Positions 42,575 to 51,521 of a stretch of DNA of 64,000 bases are shown one piece after another. Source of the DNA: Halorussus halophilus (GTDB lineage Archaea; Halobacteriota; Halobacteria; Halobacteriales; Haladaptataceae). Below the pieces are notes generated by a model. It was not told the DNA's origin. It did no database searches and was given only the letters and a program-made list of their open reading frames with translations. Positions within the stretch are counted from its first letter, which is position 1; each line of letters begins with the position of its first letter. The stretch lies in assembly GCF_008831545.1 (NCBI RefSeq), contig NZ_CP044525.1, positions 1-64,000 of the forward strand. Direction: 5' to 3'. The position numbers and the translations under genes are program-made.

Positions 42575-43111
42575 CCAGAGAGGACCGATTCGACCACCAC
42601 TCTAAGAACCGATTTCGAAGAAACTTCGCGGACGAGGGCCGTCTGCATCGCGATGGTGAGCGAGATTCGTCACTCTGGGCGGGCCCTGATGGCTGTGATT
42701 CAAGCATTGTGGAACAGTTCAAAAGCGACGCGGTGGCTAAGGCGACTAGGGTGCTGACTACGTTCGTCGTCTGTGCCAGCGGCATAGCGACTTTCGCCGC
42801 CGTAATCGATTCTATCCTTGACACCCTCCCGCGCCTAGAGGCGCAGGTATTTTCCTTGTTCTGTATGAATATCACGATTAATCATATTTATCTCGGTGGG
42901 TGTCGATGGGGTCGCTGGAGGTGGCGCAAGTGGCAGAGGCAGACAAACACGATTGTAGACTACCAGCAATCGAACGCCTGCCATTCATTCAATCCGTAAA
43001 GAGCCAACAGCAGTTGAATCGGCACGAAACCATATCACGACGTCCACGGGAACGATTACACGGGCGAAAAACACCCAAGCAAACGGCTGAAGATCGTATC
43101 GGAACGGAACC
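42575..43111. other. Region without a supported gene
   Basis: About 540 bases. Short open frames exist on both strands but show no domain or consistent codon bias. A GCGCCTAGAGGCGC hairpin lies at about 42831-42844. A low-GC step near 42860-42890 may contain a promoter for the methyltransferase gene. Confidence 0.4.
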
Positions 43112-44200
43112 ATGACAACTGAAACCCAAGCAGACGCGAATGCGGACTCAATCGACGAACAAAAACTGACCGACCTCGTGGAAACGTCGCTCGTAGACCT
43201 CGGCGCGACAGTCCATGCCTCGCTCGCCATCATCGGAGATGAACTCGATCTCTATTCCACACTGGACGAAGCAGGGCCACTCACGTCCGCCGAACTAGCC
43301 GAAGAAACGAACACCACGGAACGCTACGTCCGCGAATGGCTACGCTCGCAGGCCGCTGGCGGGTACGTAACCTACGACCCCGAGACCGACCGCTACAGTC
43401 TCTCACCCGAGCAGGCGTACGTGTTAGCCAACGAGGAGAGCCCGGTGTTTATGCCGGGTGCGTTCCAGTTAGTCGCGTCAGCATCCAAGATCGAACCAGA
43501 CCTCAATGAGGCATTCCGAACGGGCGAGGGCATCGGCTGGCACGAACACGACGAAGACGTATTCCACGGCACCGAACGCTTCTTCGGGCCATCCTATGGA
43601 GCCAATCTGGTAGACTGGATCAAGGCACTCGACGGGGTAGACGAGACGCTACAAGCAGGTGGACGGATTGCTGACGTTGGCTGTGGTCACGGCGCACCGT
43701 CGATCCGAATAGCTGAGGCGTACCCCAACTCGACAGTCGTGGGCATCGACTATCACGAGGAATCGATAGCAGTGGCGCGCAAGCGGGCAGAAGCGGCGGG
43801 CGTCGGTGATCGCGTCCACTTCGAAGTCGCAACCGCATCGGAGTACAATGGAGCCGACTACGACCTCGTGACGATGTTCAACTGCTTCCACGACATGGGT
43901 GACCCTATTGGTGTGGCGGCCCACGTCCGAGAGACGCTCACCGACGACGGGACATGGATGATTGTCGAGCCCTATGCTGAAGACAAAGTCGAAGAGAACC
44001 TCACCCCGTTTGGTCGCCTCGCGTACTCGATTTCGACGGTGGCCTGTACGCCGAACTCGCTCAGTCAGGATGTCGGCTACGGACTCGGTGCCCAAGCAGG
44101 AGAGGAACGCACCCGTGAAGTCGTCACCGAAGGTGGATTTTCGCGCTTTCACCGCGTGGCAGAGACACCGACCAGTTTAGTCTTCGAAGCGAAGCCATGA
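43112..44200 (+). CDS. Class I SAM methyltransferase with N-terminal winged helix
   Basis: 362 residues. The N-terminal winged helix/dimerisation part (LYSTLDEAGPLTSAELAEETNTTERYVREWL) is typical of Rv2258c/O-methyltransferase-like proteins. The SAM-binding core has IADVGCGHGAPSIRIAEAYP and VGIDYHEESIAVARKRAEAAG, with later MFNCFHDMGDP. Substrate unknown. It stands alone, ending before a hairpin that separates it from the convergent arylsulfotransferase-like gene. Confidence 0.88.
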   Translation: MTTETQADANADSIDEQKLTDLVETSLVDLGATVHASLAIIGDELDLYSTLDEAGPLTSAELAEETNTTERYVREWLRSQAAGGYVTYDPETDRYSLSPEQAYVLANEESPVFMPGAFQLVASASKIEPDLNEAFRTGEGIGWHEHDEDVFHGTERFFGPSYGANLVDWIKALDGVDETLQAGGRIADVGCGHGAPSIRIAEAYPNSTVVGIDYHEESIAVARKRAEAAGVGDRVHFEVATASEYNGADYDLVTMFNCFHDMGDPIGVAAHVRETLTDDGTWMIVEPYAEDKVEENLTPFGRLAYSISTVACTPNSLSQDVGYGLGAQAGEERTREVVTEGGFSRFHRVAETPTSLVFEAKP

Positions 44201-44214
44201 CTAGTTATGAAGTA

Positions 44215-44235
44215 CCTCGGGGACAAGCCCCGAGG
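44215..44235. terminator. Strong hairpin between convergent genes
   Basis: CCTCGGGG and CCCCGAGG (8-base arms, 5-base loop ACAAG) lie 15 bases after the methyltransferase stop. It may end transcription from either side. The following GCACTCG and CAGCCTGTAGAG recur near 20700, so an IS relic is also possible. Confidence 0.5.
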
Positions 44236-44340
44236 CACTCGTCCTATTCAGCCTGTAGAGGCCGAACCAATCACTACTGAGAGCACTCCTCCTCTGTATT
44301 ATCATTCTGATCCTGACGACTCCAAGTTGGCAACGAAATT

Positions 44341-45765
44341 TCACTGCCAGAAGCGTGGCCGGTATCGTCGCCACTGAACTCGCCACCGAAGTTCGAGCAG
44401 TGTCCAACCTATCACACTTACGAATCCGACGACGAGTGCAAGGAGCGCTGGCATGTCGAACCACGCCGGAGTGATATACATCAGCCCGTTCAAATACTTC
44501 CCTGGAAGTACGTCCTTCAACGTGATCCAGAACTGCCCTGAGAATCCAGTTGAACGTGAATCGATGTTTGCGCGCGCGGCACTTGGTCCTCCTTTACTTT
44601 CATCACCGGTCCCCAGTCGTTCGGCTTCGTAGGGAAACGCAATCTGGACACTCCAGACTACTTTCCCCTGTTCGTTCACCTCGAACACGCGGTTGCCGTT
44701 CGAGTCCGTGACGAGCGTGTTCCCGTTTGGAAGGCGGTCAGCGTCACGGGGCCACTGCATCGATGGGTCCTGCCACGTCCAGGTGCGTTTCCAGTCCCCG
44801 TTCTCGCGTTGGTACTCCACGACTCGGTTGTTTTCAGAGTCCCCAACGACGACTGCTGGTCCGCCATTTTCTTCCGGAATGTAATCGGGATTGTGCTGTT
44901 CGTAGAGGATGTCGTAGTTGTCCTCCTCTCCGAGCGTCCAGTTCTCCAGTAAGCCACGTCCGGGTTCGAGGAAGAGTACACGGTCCTGATTTCGAGCACT
45001 GACCATGATGCGGTCGTCTTCGACGATGTTGACGTCGTTGATATGGGTCCAATCTTTCGGATACGGACCACCCGTCGAACGGGGGAAGGATTCGCTGGCG
45101 TTCCACGTCCAATCGACGTTTCCTGACGTGGTGTTAATCGTGAAGACGCGGTCGAGGTAGATGTCTGCGACGACGAAGTGCGTCTCGTTGAGTCGGTCGG
45201 CATCGTGGTATCTCGTCGACTCTTTTCCGGGGGTGACCTCGGACCACACCGAAGTGACGTTTCCTGTACTGAGGTTTACTCGTTCGATACCGTTTCTGGT
45301 GCAGGCGTTCTCGGAGCTGTGTGACTTTGCGTAGCGCGTCCACACGTCCTCTGGGACGTTTCGTCTGTTGAGGTCCCACTCAGTTGGACAGTTCGCCCCT
45401 GAGATGTGGTCTGCGTAGAGATACTCTACTGTCGCTTTCGTTCCCGGAACGGGGTCTACGTCCCAGTATCGGGTGTGCGAATCGTTGTAGTACAACAGTG
45501 ATCCGTTTGCCCGGAACGCAACGAGTTCCGCTCGCGCGCGAGGACCGTTGCTTCGGTCGCCGAGCCACGAGTTTGAGTCGGTTGCGATGACGGTGATGTT
45601 GTCTCGTGGTGGAACGGTCTGTCCCGACTCTGCACGAATTTCAGACTGACTTTTTCCCTGAAAATCAGTGCCTCGAGCAGGTGAGGCGTATGCATTGGCA
45701 ATTGCGGCACTTGACAGTATAAGTATGGCGACAAAGAGAACCCTCACACTCCGCTTTCGAACCAT
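44341..45765 (-). CDS. Arylsulfotransferase (ASST)-like exported membrane protein
   Basis: 474 residues. An N-terminal signal or anchor (VLFVAILILSSAAIANAYA) is followed by a β-propeller with repeated HDADRLNETHFVVAD, WTHINDVNIVEDDRIMVSARN and WPRDADRLPNGNTLVTDSNGN strings. One C-terminal TM helix (MPALLALVVGFVSVIGWTLLEL) has basic residues after it. ASST-type enzymes transfer sulfate between phenols through a catalytic His outside the cell. The D-A-D-R-L-P-N-G-N-T repeat is typical of the family. A real sulfotransferase activity is not proven. Confidence 0.8.
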   Translation of the reverse strand: MVRKRSVRVLFVAILILSSAAIANAYASPARGTDFQGKSQSEIRAESGQTVPPRDNITVIATDSNSWLGDRSNGPRARAELVAFRANGSLLYYNDSHTRYWDVDPVPGTKATVEYLYADHISGANCPTEWDLNRRNVPEDVWTRYAKSHSSENACTRNGIERVNLSTGNVTSVWSEVTPGKESTRYHDADRLNETHFVVADIYLDRVFTINTTSGNVDWTWNASESFPRSTGGPYPKDWTHINDVNIVEDDRIMVSARNQDRVLFLEPGRGLLENWTLGEEDNYDILYEQHNPDYIPEENGGPAVVVGDSENNRVVEYQRENGDWKRTWTWQDPSMQWPRDADRLPNGNTLVTDSNGNRVFEVNEQGKVVWSVQIAFPYEAERLGTGDESKGGPSAARANIDSRSTGFSGQFWITLKDVLPGKYLNGLMYITPAWFDMPALLALVVGFVSVIGWTLLELRWRVQWRRYRPRFWQ

Positions 45766-46006
45766 TGAGACCGAATATAGTTCTACGACAGCTAAACGAT
45801 TTGTGGCCCCTCCAGTCCCAGTACATGAGGTTAGCGCATCAAGTTCCCCTTGGCAGCTATCCCAGTTCCGGAATCTGACGCCTTCCTCGCATTCACTGTG
45901 GTTGAGATAGTAACTGCCTAGGCTGATTGTTTCGATAATCTATTGGAGGTTTCCACTCCGGTCGTACCCCAGAATATTCTGATCAGCAAGTGGCTCCCCA
46001 ATTTGG
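45766..46006. other. Intergenic region, no feature recognised
   Basis: About 240 bases upstream of the arylsulfotransferase-like gene, likely holding its promoter. I see no supported gene. Confidence 0.3.
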
Positions 46007-46159
46007 TCAGGAAGGGGAGACGACTTCCCAACACCCGGGGCATTCTGCGTATACGCCTTCGGTGCCATCTTCTCGTTCGTATCGGACGAGTACGTCACGG
46101 TCGGCTATCGACTCGCTACAGTTCGGGCAGTCGCCCAACCGTTCTTGTTTCTCGGCCAC
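46007..46159 (-). CDS. Small zinc-ribbon protein, 50 aa
   Basis: It starts at GTG 46159 (reading VAEKQERLGDCPNCSES) and has CPNC and CPGC knuckles flanking LVRYEREDGTEGVYAE, the compact two-knuckle ribbon common in haloarchaeal genomes. A longer frame from 46192 lacks family-like sequence at its front. No specific function. Confidence 0.7.
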   Translation of the reverse strand: MAEKQERLGDCPNCSESIADRDVLVRYEREDGTEGVYAECPGCWEVVSPS

Positions 46160-46362
46160 ACTCAGTAGTGGGTGGACACAGTAATGAGTCAATCGCTGGG
46201 CAGAGAATCTTGACGGGGCGTCACCAATACGTCGCGAGAGAGTTGGAAGTACTATCCACTAAATCGCCCTGTTTCGCGCATCAAGGATAGTTGAGTCGGA
46301 ATTAATCGTGCCACGGTAAGTGGCCGCCAAACCCAACCGTGCGCCTCCCGTTAATTTGGAGC

Positions 46363-46689
46363 ATGACCGAAGACCAGACTACGTCCGATTCGGCGAGTTC
46401 GATAGAGCAAGGCCGTGCCGTCTACGATGACGATGGCAACGAACTCGGCGAAATATCCGGATTCACCGACGAAGGATTCGAGGTAGCGATCAACGAAGAC
46501 CTCGACCACGTCGAGAACGACATCGACCAAGAATCCCAACAAGAGCACGAACCAGGCCAAGAGTTCGGAGAAGGCTACCTCATGTGGCGGTGTGAGAACT
46601 GTGGTGAGATGGGTGACTTAGACGATGGACTACCAACGGAGTGTCCGAACTGTGGGTCTGAGAACGTCATCAAGTGGCGGGAGGACTAA
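46363..46689 (+). CDS. PRC-like/rubredoxin-like zinc protein (DUF7130-type)
   Basis: 108 residues from ATG 46363. The front (AVYDDDGNELGEISGFTDEGFEVAI) resembles a PRC barrel, and the back is a rubredoxin-like ribbon with CENCGEMG and CPNCGSEN. Haloarchaeal homologues end in the same MWRCENCGEMG style. Its stop overlaps the region just before the GNAT gene (3-base gap). Probably an adaptor or electron-transfer protein. Confidence 0.82.
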   Translation: MTEDQTTSDSASSIEQGRAVYDDDGNELGEISGFTDEGFEVAINEDLDHVENDIDQESQQEHEPGQEFGEGYLMWRCENCGEMGDLDDGLPTECPNCGSENVIKWRED

Positions 46690-46691
46690 CG

Positions 46692-47483
46692 ATGCCAGAC
46701 CAACCGAGCATCCGAAAGGGCGAATCAGGGGACGTTGAGCGAATACAGGAACTCGTCGAGAGTTCGATGACGACTTCGTACGCCCTCAGCCCGCAAGACA
46801 TCGAGACGATCATCGACGCAGCGTTCTCAGAGTCTGCACTCGAAGATCGGATCGATAACGAGGAGACCATCGTACTAGTGGGGGAAGTGGACGACGTACT
46901 CGCGGGAGTTACGGAAGCGACCATCAGCGACGACACTGCAGAGATTCAGTGGCTTCACGTCGATCCTGAACGCCGCGGTGCGGGTCTCGGCTCAGCCTTA
47001 TTCGAACGACTCACCGCGGAACTCGAAGAGCGCGGCATCGACGAATTCCGGGCGGTTTCGCTCGCAGCCAACACGTCTGCAGGAACCTTCTTCGAGCGAT
47101 TCGACTACGAGAAAGTAGACGAACGCCAAACAGACCTCGGGGGCCGCGAAACCATCGAGTACATCTACACGCACGGCGACCACGCTTCGGAAACAAGCAC
47201 CGATAGTGCTGAACCGGTCGCAGACAGTCTAGACGACGAATATCCGGAGACGATTACGACTGAGGACGGCGAAGAACTCTACTTGGGTGATGACCCGTTC
47301 CAGGGCTCAGAGGGACTATTCACAGCCACGTTCAGCGACCCCGACCGTTCAGAGCGGTACGGTTTCTACTGCTTGCATTGTGGGTCTGCAGATGTCTCGA
47401 TGGACGAACTGGAGCGCGTTCGGTGTGGGACCTGTGGTAACACGCGCAAACCAGACGACGACTACGACGGCTCATATCTCTAG
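46692..47483 (+). CDS. GNAT acetyltransferase with C-terminal zinc-ribbon domain
   Basis: 263 residues from ATG 46692. GNAT domain with the acetyl-CoA loop in LHVDPERRGAGLGSALFERL; then an acidic linker and a second domain (residues 185-263) with YCLHCGSADVSMDE and CGTCGNTRKPDD knuckles. The fusion of a GNAT with a DUF5816-like ribbon is a halophile arrangement. The acetyl acceptor is unknown. It is probably cotranscribed with the rubredoxin-like gene. Confidence 0.85.
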   Translation: MPDQPSIRKGESGDVERIQELVESSMTTSYALSPQDIETIIDAAFSESALEDRIDNEETIVLVGEVDDVLAGVTEATISDDTAEIQWLHVDPERRGAGLGSALFERLTAELEERGIDEFRAVSLAANTSAGTFFERFDYEKVDERQTDLGGRETIEYIYTHGDHASETSTDSAEPVADSLDDEYPETITTEDGEELYLGDDPFQGSEGLFTATFSDPDRSERYGFYCLHCGSADVSMDELERVRCGTCGNTRKPDDDYDGSYL

Positions 47484-47710
47484 CAGACGGAACGCCAGTC
47501 GCTCGAAGACAGAGAAGAAACTGTGTCCACCGCATATTGCAAACAATTCCACTGTGTTCGTCGGTACAGACTACGGGCACGTTATCCCATTCGAGACAAG
47601 CGCTGGCCGAAAGTGCTGGCGCAAAGATGTGATAACAGGCAACCATCGTCCCCGAATCCAGAACGAGCGACTGGTTCAACGTTATCACCTGGGCCGACGA
47701 AGGACTAGGT

Positions 47711-48679
47711 ATGGCTGATTCTGGGCGTATTACTGACGAGGACGTTCTCGAAGTCTTCGAGCAGGTAGCAGACCCCACGGAATCACTCTCGACGAGTGAA
47801 GTGGCCGACGCCCTCGATTGCGCCCGACGCACGGCCTACGCCAAGTTGAACGCGTTAACTGAGAGCGGTCAGCTTCAGACGAAGAAAGTCGGTGGGCAAG
47901 TGCGCATCTGGTGGCAACCACTGGGCGAAGAGAAGCCCAAACAATCGGACGACCAAAGTCAAGCAATTCCCGAACTCACCGACGAACACGTCCTCGAATT
48001 AGAGTTTCACTCTGAACAACTCGGTGAGGCGGTTCTCGAAGCTGGAGGCTCTGACGTCCAGATTAGCGTTGACGGGGTTGTCTTCCGTGACGACGGAACC
48101 CAACTCCAGTATTGGACGATAACCGATATCAACGTGAACACGTTCGTCGATCTAATCACCGACCGCCCGACGGTCCTCGAAACACGGCTTCTCAGTACCG
48201 TAGAGGATACGTTTCGAATGGAACTCCTCGCTACCTCAGACTCATTGTTTGCCGCATTCGACGCATTCGATGGCCGGATGGCGGAAGTGTCTCTCAACGA
48301 GAAGACGATACAAATCAGCGGGGAGTTCCCAACCACTGTCGACGTGGATGCAGTCATCGAGGCTGTTCAAGACGTGTATCCGGATTTGGAACTGACCGGT
48401 CAGCGTCTCGTCTACACGCCTCGATTGTTTCGAACCGTCGTCGAAGACCGCTTGACCGACCGCCAGTGGATGGCACTCCGAATCGCATACTATGCCGGAT
48501 ACTTCAACCGCCAACGGGCCAGTACCGGAGACGAATTAGCGGACCGCATGGGTGTTTCCCGCCAGACGTTCCATCAGCACCTTCGTGCAGGGGAGTATCT
48601 TGTCTTTCAGATCCTTATGGAAGGGTTCAATGACGAAGAAGAAGAAATGCACATTGACGGCACGACTGAGACTGACTAG
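47711..48679 (+). CDS. HTH_10 (bacterio-opsin activator-like) regulator
   Basis: 322 residues. An N-terminal winged HTH (LSTSEVADALDCARRTAYAKLNALTESGQL) is followed by a middle sensor-like domain and a C-terminal HTH_10 (LTDRQWMALRIAYYAGYFNRQRASTGDELADRMGVSRQTFHQHLRAGE). Proteins of this type activate transcription in response to light, oxygen or metabolites. No sensor cofactor motif is visible. The next gene is a HalOD1 protein. Confidence 0.9.
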   Translation: MADSGRITDEDVLEVFEQVADPTESLSTSEVADALDCARRTAYAKLNALTESGQLQTKKVGGQVRIWWQPLGEEKPKQSDDQSQAIPELTDEHVLELEFHSEQLGEAVLEAGGSDVQISVDGVVFRDDGTQLQYWTITDINVNTFVDLITDRPTVLETRLLSTVEDTFRMELLATSDSLFAAFDAFDGRMAEVSLNEKTIQISGEFPTTVDVDAVIEAVQDVYPDLELTGQRLVYTPRLFRTVVEDRLTDRQWMALRIAYYAGYFNRQRASTGDELADRMGVSRQTFHQHLRAGEYLVFQILMEGFNDEEEEMHIDGTTETD

Positions 48680-48722
48680 TAAGAGACCGAACTTACCTCT
48701 CGTCCTCCCTTCTCCTCTATTG

Positions 48723-49064
48723 ATGCGAAAAAACCAGCCAATTCATAACGACGCGAATACCGTCGGTTCCGATCCCTGGGTAGCGGATAAAGTTGGATAC
48801 GACCCGCAGACCAAATCGTATCATACCCGCCACGATTGGGAGAGCGACGAACCTATCTCCCTGACTGTGGTTAGGACGATTGCCGTTGCAGCCGGATCCT
48901 CGCCCGAGACCATGGAACCGCTCTACTCTGTGATTAACCCCGACGAACTCGAGGCTCTTCTTTCGTCTGCTGGAGAGACAGATATCGAAGTTCAATTCAC
49001 GTATGATCGCTGGCCAGTCACTGTCTCCAACAGTGGAGACATAATAGTCCACGAACCGATATAA
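48723..49064 (+). CDS. HalOD1 output-domain protein
   Basis: 113 residues from ATG 48723. The HalOD1 core is SLTVVRTIAVAAGSSPETMEPLYSVINPDELEALL, followed by VQFTYDRWPVTVSNSGDIIV. HalOD1 domains are found in haloarchaeal signalling proteins and usually appear as small soluble proteins; their biochemical output is unknown. It follows the HTH_10 gene by 43 bases on the same strand. Confidence 0.87.
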   Translation: MRKNQPIHNDANTVGSDPWVADKVGYDPQTKSYHTRHDWESDEPISLTVVRTIAVAAGSSPETMEPLYSVINPDELEALLSSAGETDIEVQFTYDRWPVTVSNSGDIIVHEPI

Positions 49065-49374
49065 CCCCCGAGAACACGCTGTGGTTCTATGTATACGTGT
49101 TTCGTGAATCTTCGTTATCCACGGCGGGGTTCTACCCGATATATACCAAACACAATATAGCTAGCATATTTTACCAGTAGTATGACTATTGTGCTAAATT
49201 GAATACTTGGTTCTCCGACGTGATCGGTCCGGACGGCTATGTCATGGTCCGTTCTCCGGTCAACTGACACCAACGGTGAACGAAGTTCCAATAGAGAGGA
49301 ACTGGTGTTCGGTATTCCATGTTCACGGAAGAAGACAAGATGTTTATCTCACTACTTGGTGGTACCACTCATAC
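49065..49374. other. Promoter region of the thiamine-binding protein gene
   Basis: About 310 bases. AT-rich, with CACAATATAG (49151) and ACTATTGTGC (49185) that recall the CAATA and TATTG arms without a proper spacing. A TATA-like GTTTATC lies about 33 bases before the start at 49375. No gene recognised. Confidence 0.4.
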
Positions 49375-50469
49375 ATGGACCGGCGTCGATTCCTTACAGT
49401 AGCAGGTAGTGTATCAGGCAGCATAGTCTCGGGATGTGTCAGCTCCAGTCAATCTGACGGTGCATCCACGACAACCGGAGCTAAGGAGTCTCTTGAGGGA
49501 ACGCTGACGGTTGCAACGTACGAGAATTTCGTCGACGCCCCCTCAAGCAGTCCAAGTCCCTGGATAAAAAACGCATTCGAGAAGCAGTATCCAGACGTCA
49601 CCCTCAAGTGGACAGCACCAAAGAACGCATTCAACCACTACGTCCAACGACGCCAACAGAACGCCGAAATCGACGCCGACGTGTACATCGGCCTCAAAGT
49701 TCCGGATCTCGTTCGGATCAACCAGAAGTTATCGAAACCCCTGTTCGATCCCGTTGAAACCAGTCGATTATCGAACTACGACCACATCAAGTCGGGGTAC
49801 GAGTTTACGCCTGACGACCGCGTCCTCCCCGCATTCACGGGGTATCAAAGCTTCGTCTACAACGGCTACGAGATAGACGCTCCCAAGACGCTGGAAGCAC
49901 TAACTGAACCCGAGTACCAGGGGGCGCTCACCGTACAAAACGCCCAAACCGACAACACGGGCCTGTATTTCTTACTGTGGACCATCAAGGAAATGGGTGA
50001 AGACGGCTACCGCGACTACTGGCGGGACCTCCTCGAGAACGATGTTCAAATCCTCGAATCGTGGGGAGAAGTGTATACGGCCTTCACGTCAGGTGAGACG
50101 AACATCATCACCTCGTTCTCGAACGACCAAGTATATGCAAAACGCGCCGGGCAAGACCTCACAAAACACCAAGTCGCGCTCCCTGGCGGGCACGGATACA
50201 CGTTCATAAGTGGTATGGGGAAATTCGCGACGAGTGAACAGTCGGCGTTAGCCACCGCGTTCATGGACTTCATGTTGACGCCGACTGCACAGGGTAAGCT
50301 TGCAGAGCTCAACGTCTCGTTCCCGATTACCGACCATGCCGACGTTCCAACCGTCTTTGACGAGTACGCAAAAAAGCCATCAGAGCCGCTGCGGTACACC
50401 TACGACGAGTTAGACGAGAATCTCGACACCTGGCAAGACGAGTGGGCGCGATTCGTTGTGAACCACTAG
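49375..50469 (+). CDS. Extracellular solute-binding protein, thiamine-type ABC transport
   Basis: 364 residues from ATG 49375. Short signal MDRRRFLTVAGSVSG with lipobox SGC near residue 21, so a lipoprotein. Periplasmic-binding fold of the TbpA/iron-phosphate class (LTVATYENFVDAPSS, DADVYIGLKVPDLVRINQ, GYQSFVYNGYEI, WGEVYTAFTSGE, GHGYTFISGMGKF). Homology to thiamine-binding TbpA/ThiB seems best, supported by the convergent MTH1187-type thiamine-binding protein. No permease or ATPase gene is beside it, so partners must be elsewhere. Confidence 0.82.
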   Translation: MDRRRFLTVAGSVSGSIVSGCVSSSQSDGASTTTGAKESLEGTLTVATYENFVDAPSSSPSPWIKNAFEKQYPDVTLKWTAPKNAFNHYVQRRQQNAEIDADVYIGLKVPDLVRINQKLSKPLFDPVETSRLSNYDHIKSGYEFTPDDRVLPAFTGYQSFVYNGYEIDAPKTLEALTEPEYQGALTVQNAQTDNTGLYFLLWTIKEMGEDGYRDYWRDLLENDVQILESWGEVYTAFTSGETNIITSFSNDQVYAKRAGQDLTKHQVALPGGHGYTFISGMGKFATSEQSALATAFMDFMLTPTAQGKLAELNVSFPITDHADVPTVFDEYAKKPSEPLRYTYDELDENLDTWQDEWARFVVNH

Positions 50470-50475
50470 AGTGCG

Positions 50476-50790
50476 TTAGTCGCGAGTCCCACGTGCCTCC
50501 CGACCGAGTTCGTCTTCGACGGCGTCCATCTTCTCACAGGCTTTCATCTCTTTCGTCCGTAAGTCGTCGATCTGAACGAGCGTGCTGACTCGGTCTCCGG
50601 GAACGGCCTCGTGTGCAGCGCCAATCGCTGCGAGCAGTTCATCGACAGTATCAGCCTCGACGACAGTCGCCATCGAATTCGTTCGATAATCGACGTCGTA
50701 CTCTTCAATCGTCTTGATGGCCGTTACAACCTCTTCCGTAATGTCGTCTTCCGTAATTGGCGTGACGCGGAACATCCCGAATACGGTCAT
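50476..50790 (-). CDS. MTH1187/YkoF-family thiamine-binding protein
   Basis: 104 residues from ATG 50790. The ferredoxin-like family fold is seen in VFGMFRVTPITEDD, EYDVDYRTNSMATVVEADTVDELLAAIGAAHEAV and VSTLVQIDDLRTKEMK. These proteins bind thiamine or its pyrimidine moiety. Its stop is 6 bases from the stop of the solute-binding gene, making a convergent pair with related ligands. Confidence 0.88.
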   Translation of the reverse strand: MTVFGMFRVTPITEDDITEEVVTAIKTIEEYDVDYRTNSMATVVEADTVDELLAAIGAAHEAVPGDRVSTLVQIDDLRTKEMKACEKMDAVEDELGREARGTRD

Positions 50791-51521
50791 ACACCTACCT
50801 GCAGCCTCTCCCAACTGAAGCAATTGTCGGTTTTACAACCCAGTAATTATTCGGGAGTGGTGACCAACGCGACTGACGTTATCGGGGGTCGTTAGCTCTC
50901 AAACGGACCTCAGGGCATTATACTACATCCACATCAGCCAAGTGATGTAACTATACCTGCTAACCAACGCTTTGATACCAAGTCCCAATTCTGTTGGTTA
51001 GCTCGGTTGGGGCTTCTTACACCACTACCCGGAAGCAACTCCGGAGTTGGAGGAGTATCGAACACGAGTTGATGCCAAATAAACCGAGGTGACACTGCGA
51101 TTTGACTTCACTGAGCTCGCCAGGGGCTGTGAGAAATATAAGAATCGCGTTATCTATCTCGGTCATGCCGGGAAATCGTGGCCGCCTCTTGTACCTGATC
51201 TCTCGGATGTATCTTTATAACCCATGAACATCTCCTTTTGCAAGAACAGATTAGGTGTTAATTTAGTAATACAGGTGATTGCAGGACAAATATTGCATCG
51301 ATTTAAGTATCCACTATTAAAATCTGGACTGTCCTGCATAATCATGCTGTATGACCGCAGGAGAAAGTGAATTCAAAGCATGGCACGCACTATATCACCG
51401 TTAAAGCAGTTGCATCGTCTCTTTCCAAACCCCCACACTCTCGGTCCCGGTTGCTGCTCAGTCGAGCGTTGGAGGTGTGTACTGTGGAACAGGTGTTGAG
51501 ACAGGAATTGATCTTATCTTC
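50791..51521. other. Gene-poor region with inverted repeat and possible IS fragments
   Basis: About 730 bases between the thiamine-binding gene and the IS6 element. No complete gene is supported. It holds the inverted repeat at 50959-51002. A short open stretch on the minus strand at 51400-51520 (HTSNARLSSNRDRECGGL) may be the end of a gene cut by the IS6 element, but I cannot identify it. Confidence 0.45.
50959..51002. repeat. Inverted repeat GCTAACCAAC...GTTGGTTAGC
   Basis: Perfect 10-base arms separated by 24 bases, the same motif as at 5040-5082. Neither copy lies within a gene, and this one has no gene start immediately beside it. Confidence 0.7.

Noticed and set aside
42709-42999. 96-codon plus-strand frame between TSUP and methyltransferase
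   Set aside because: No homology, odd W/R-rich end, no promoter or coupling evidence.
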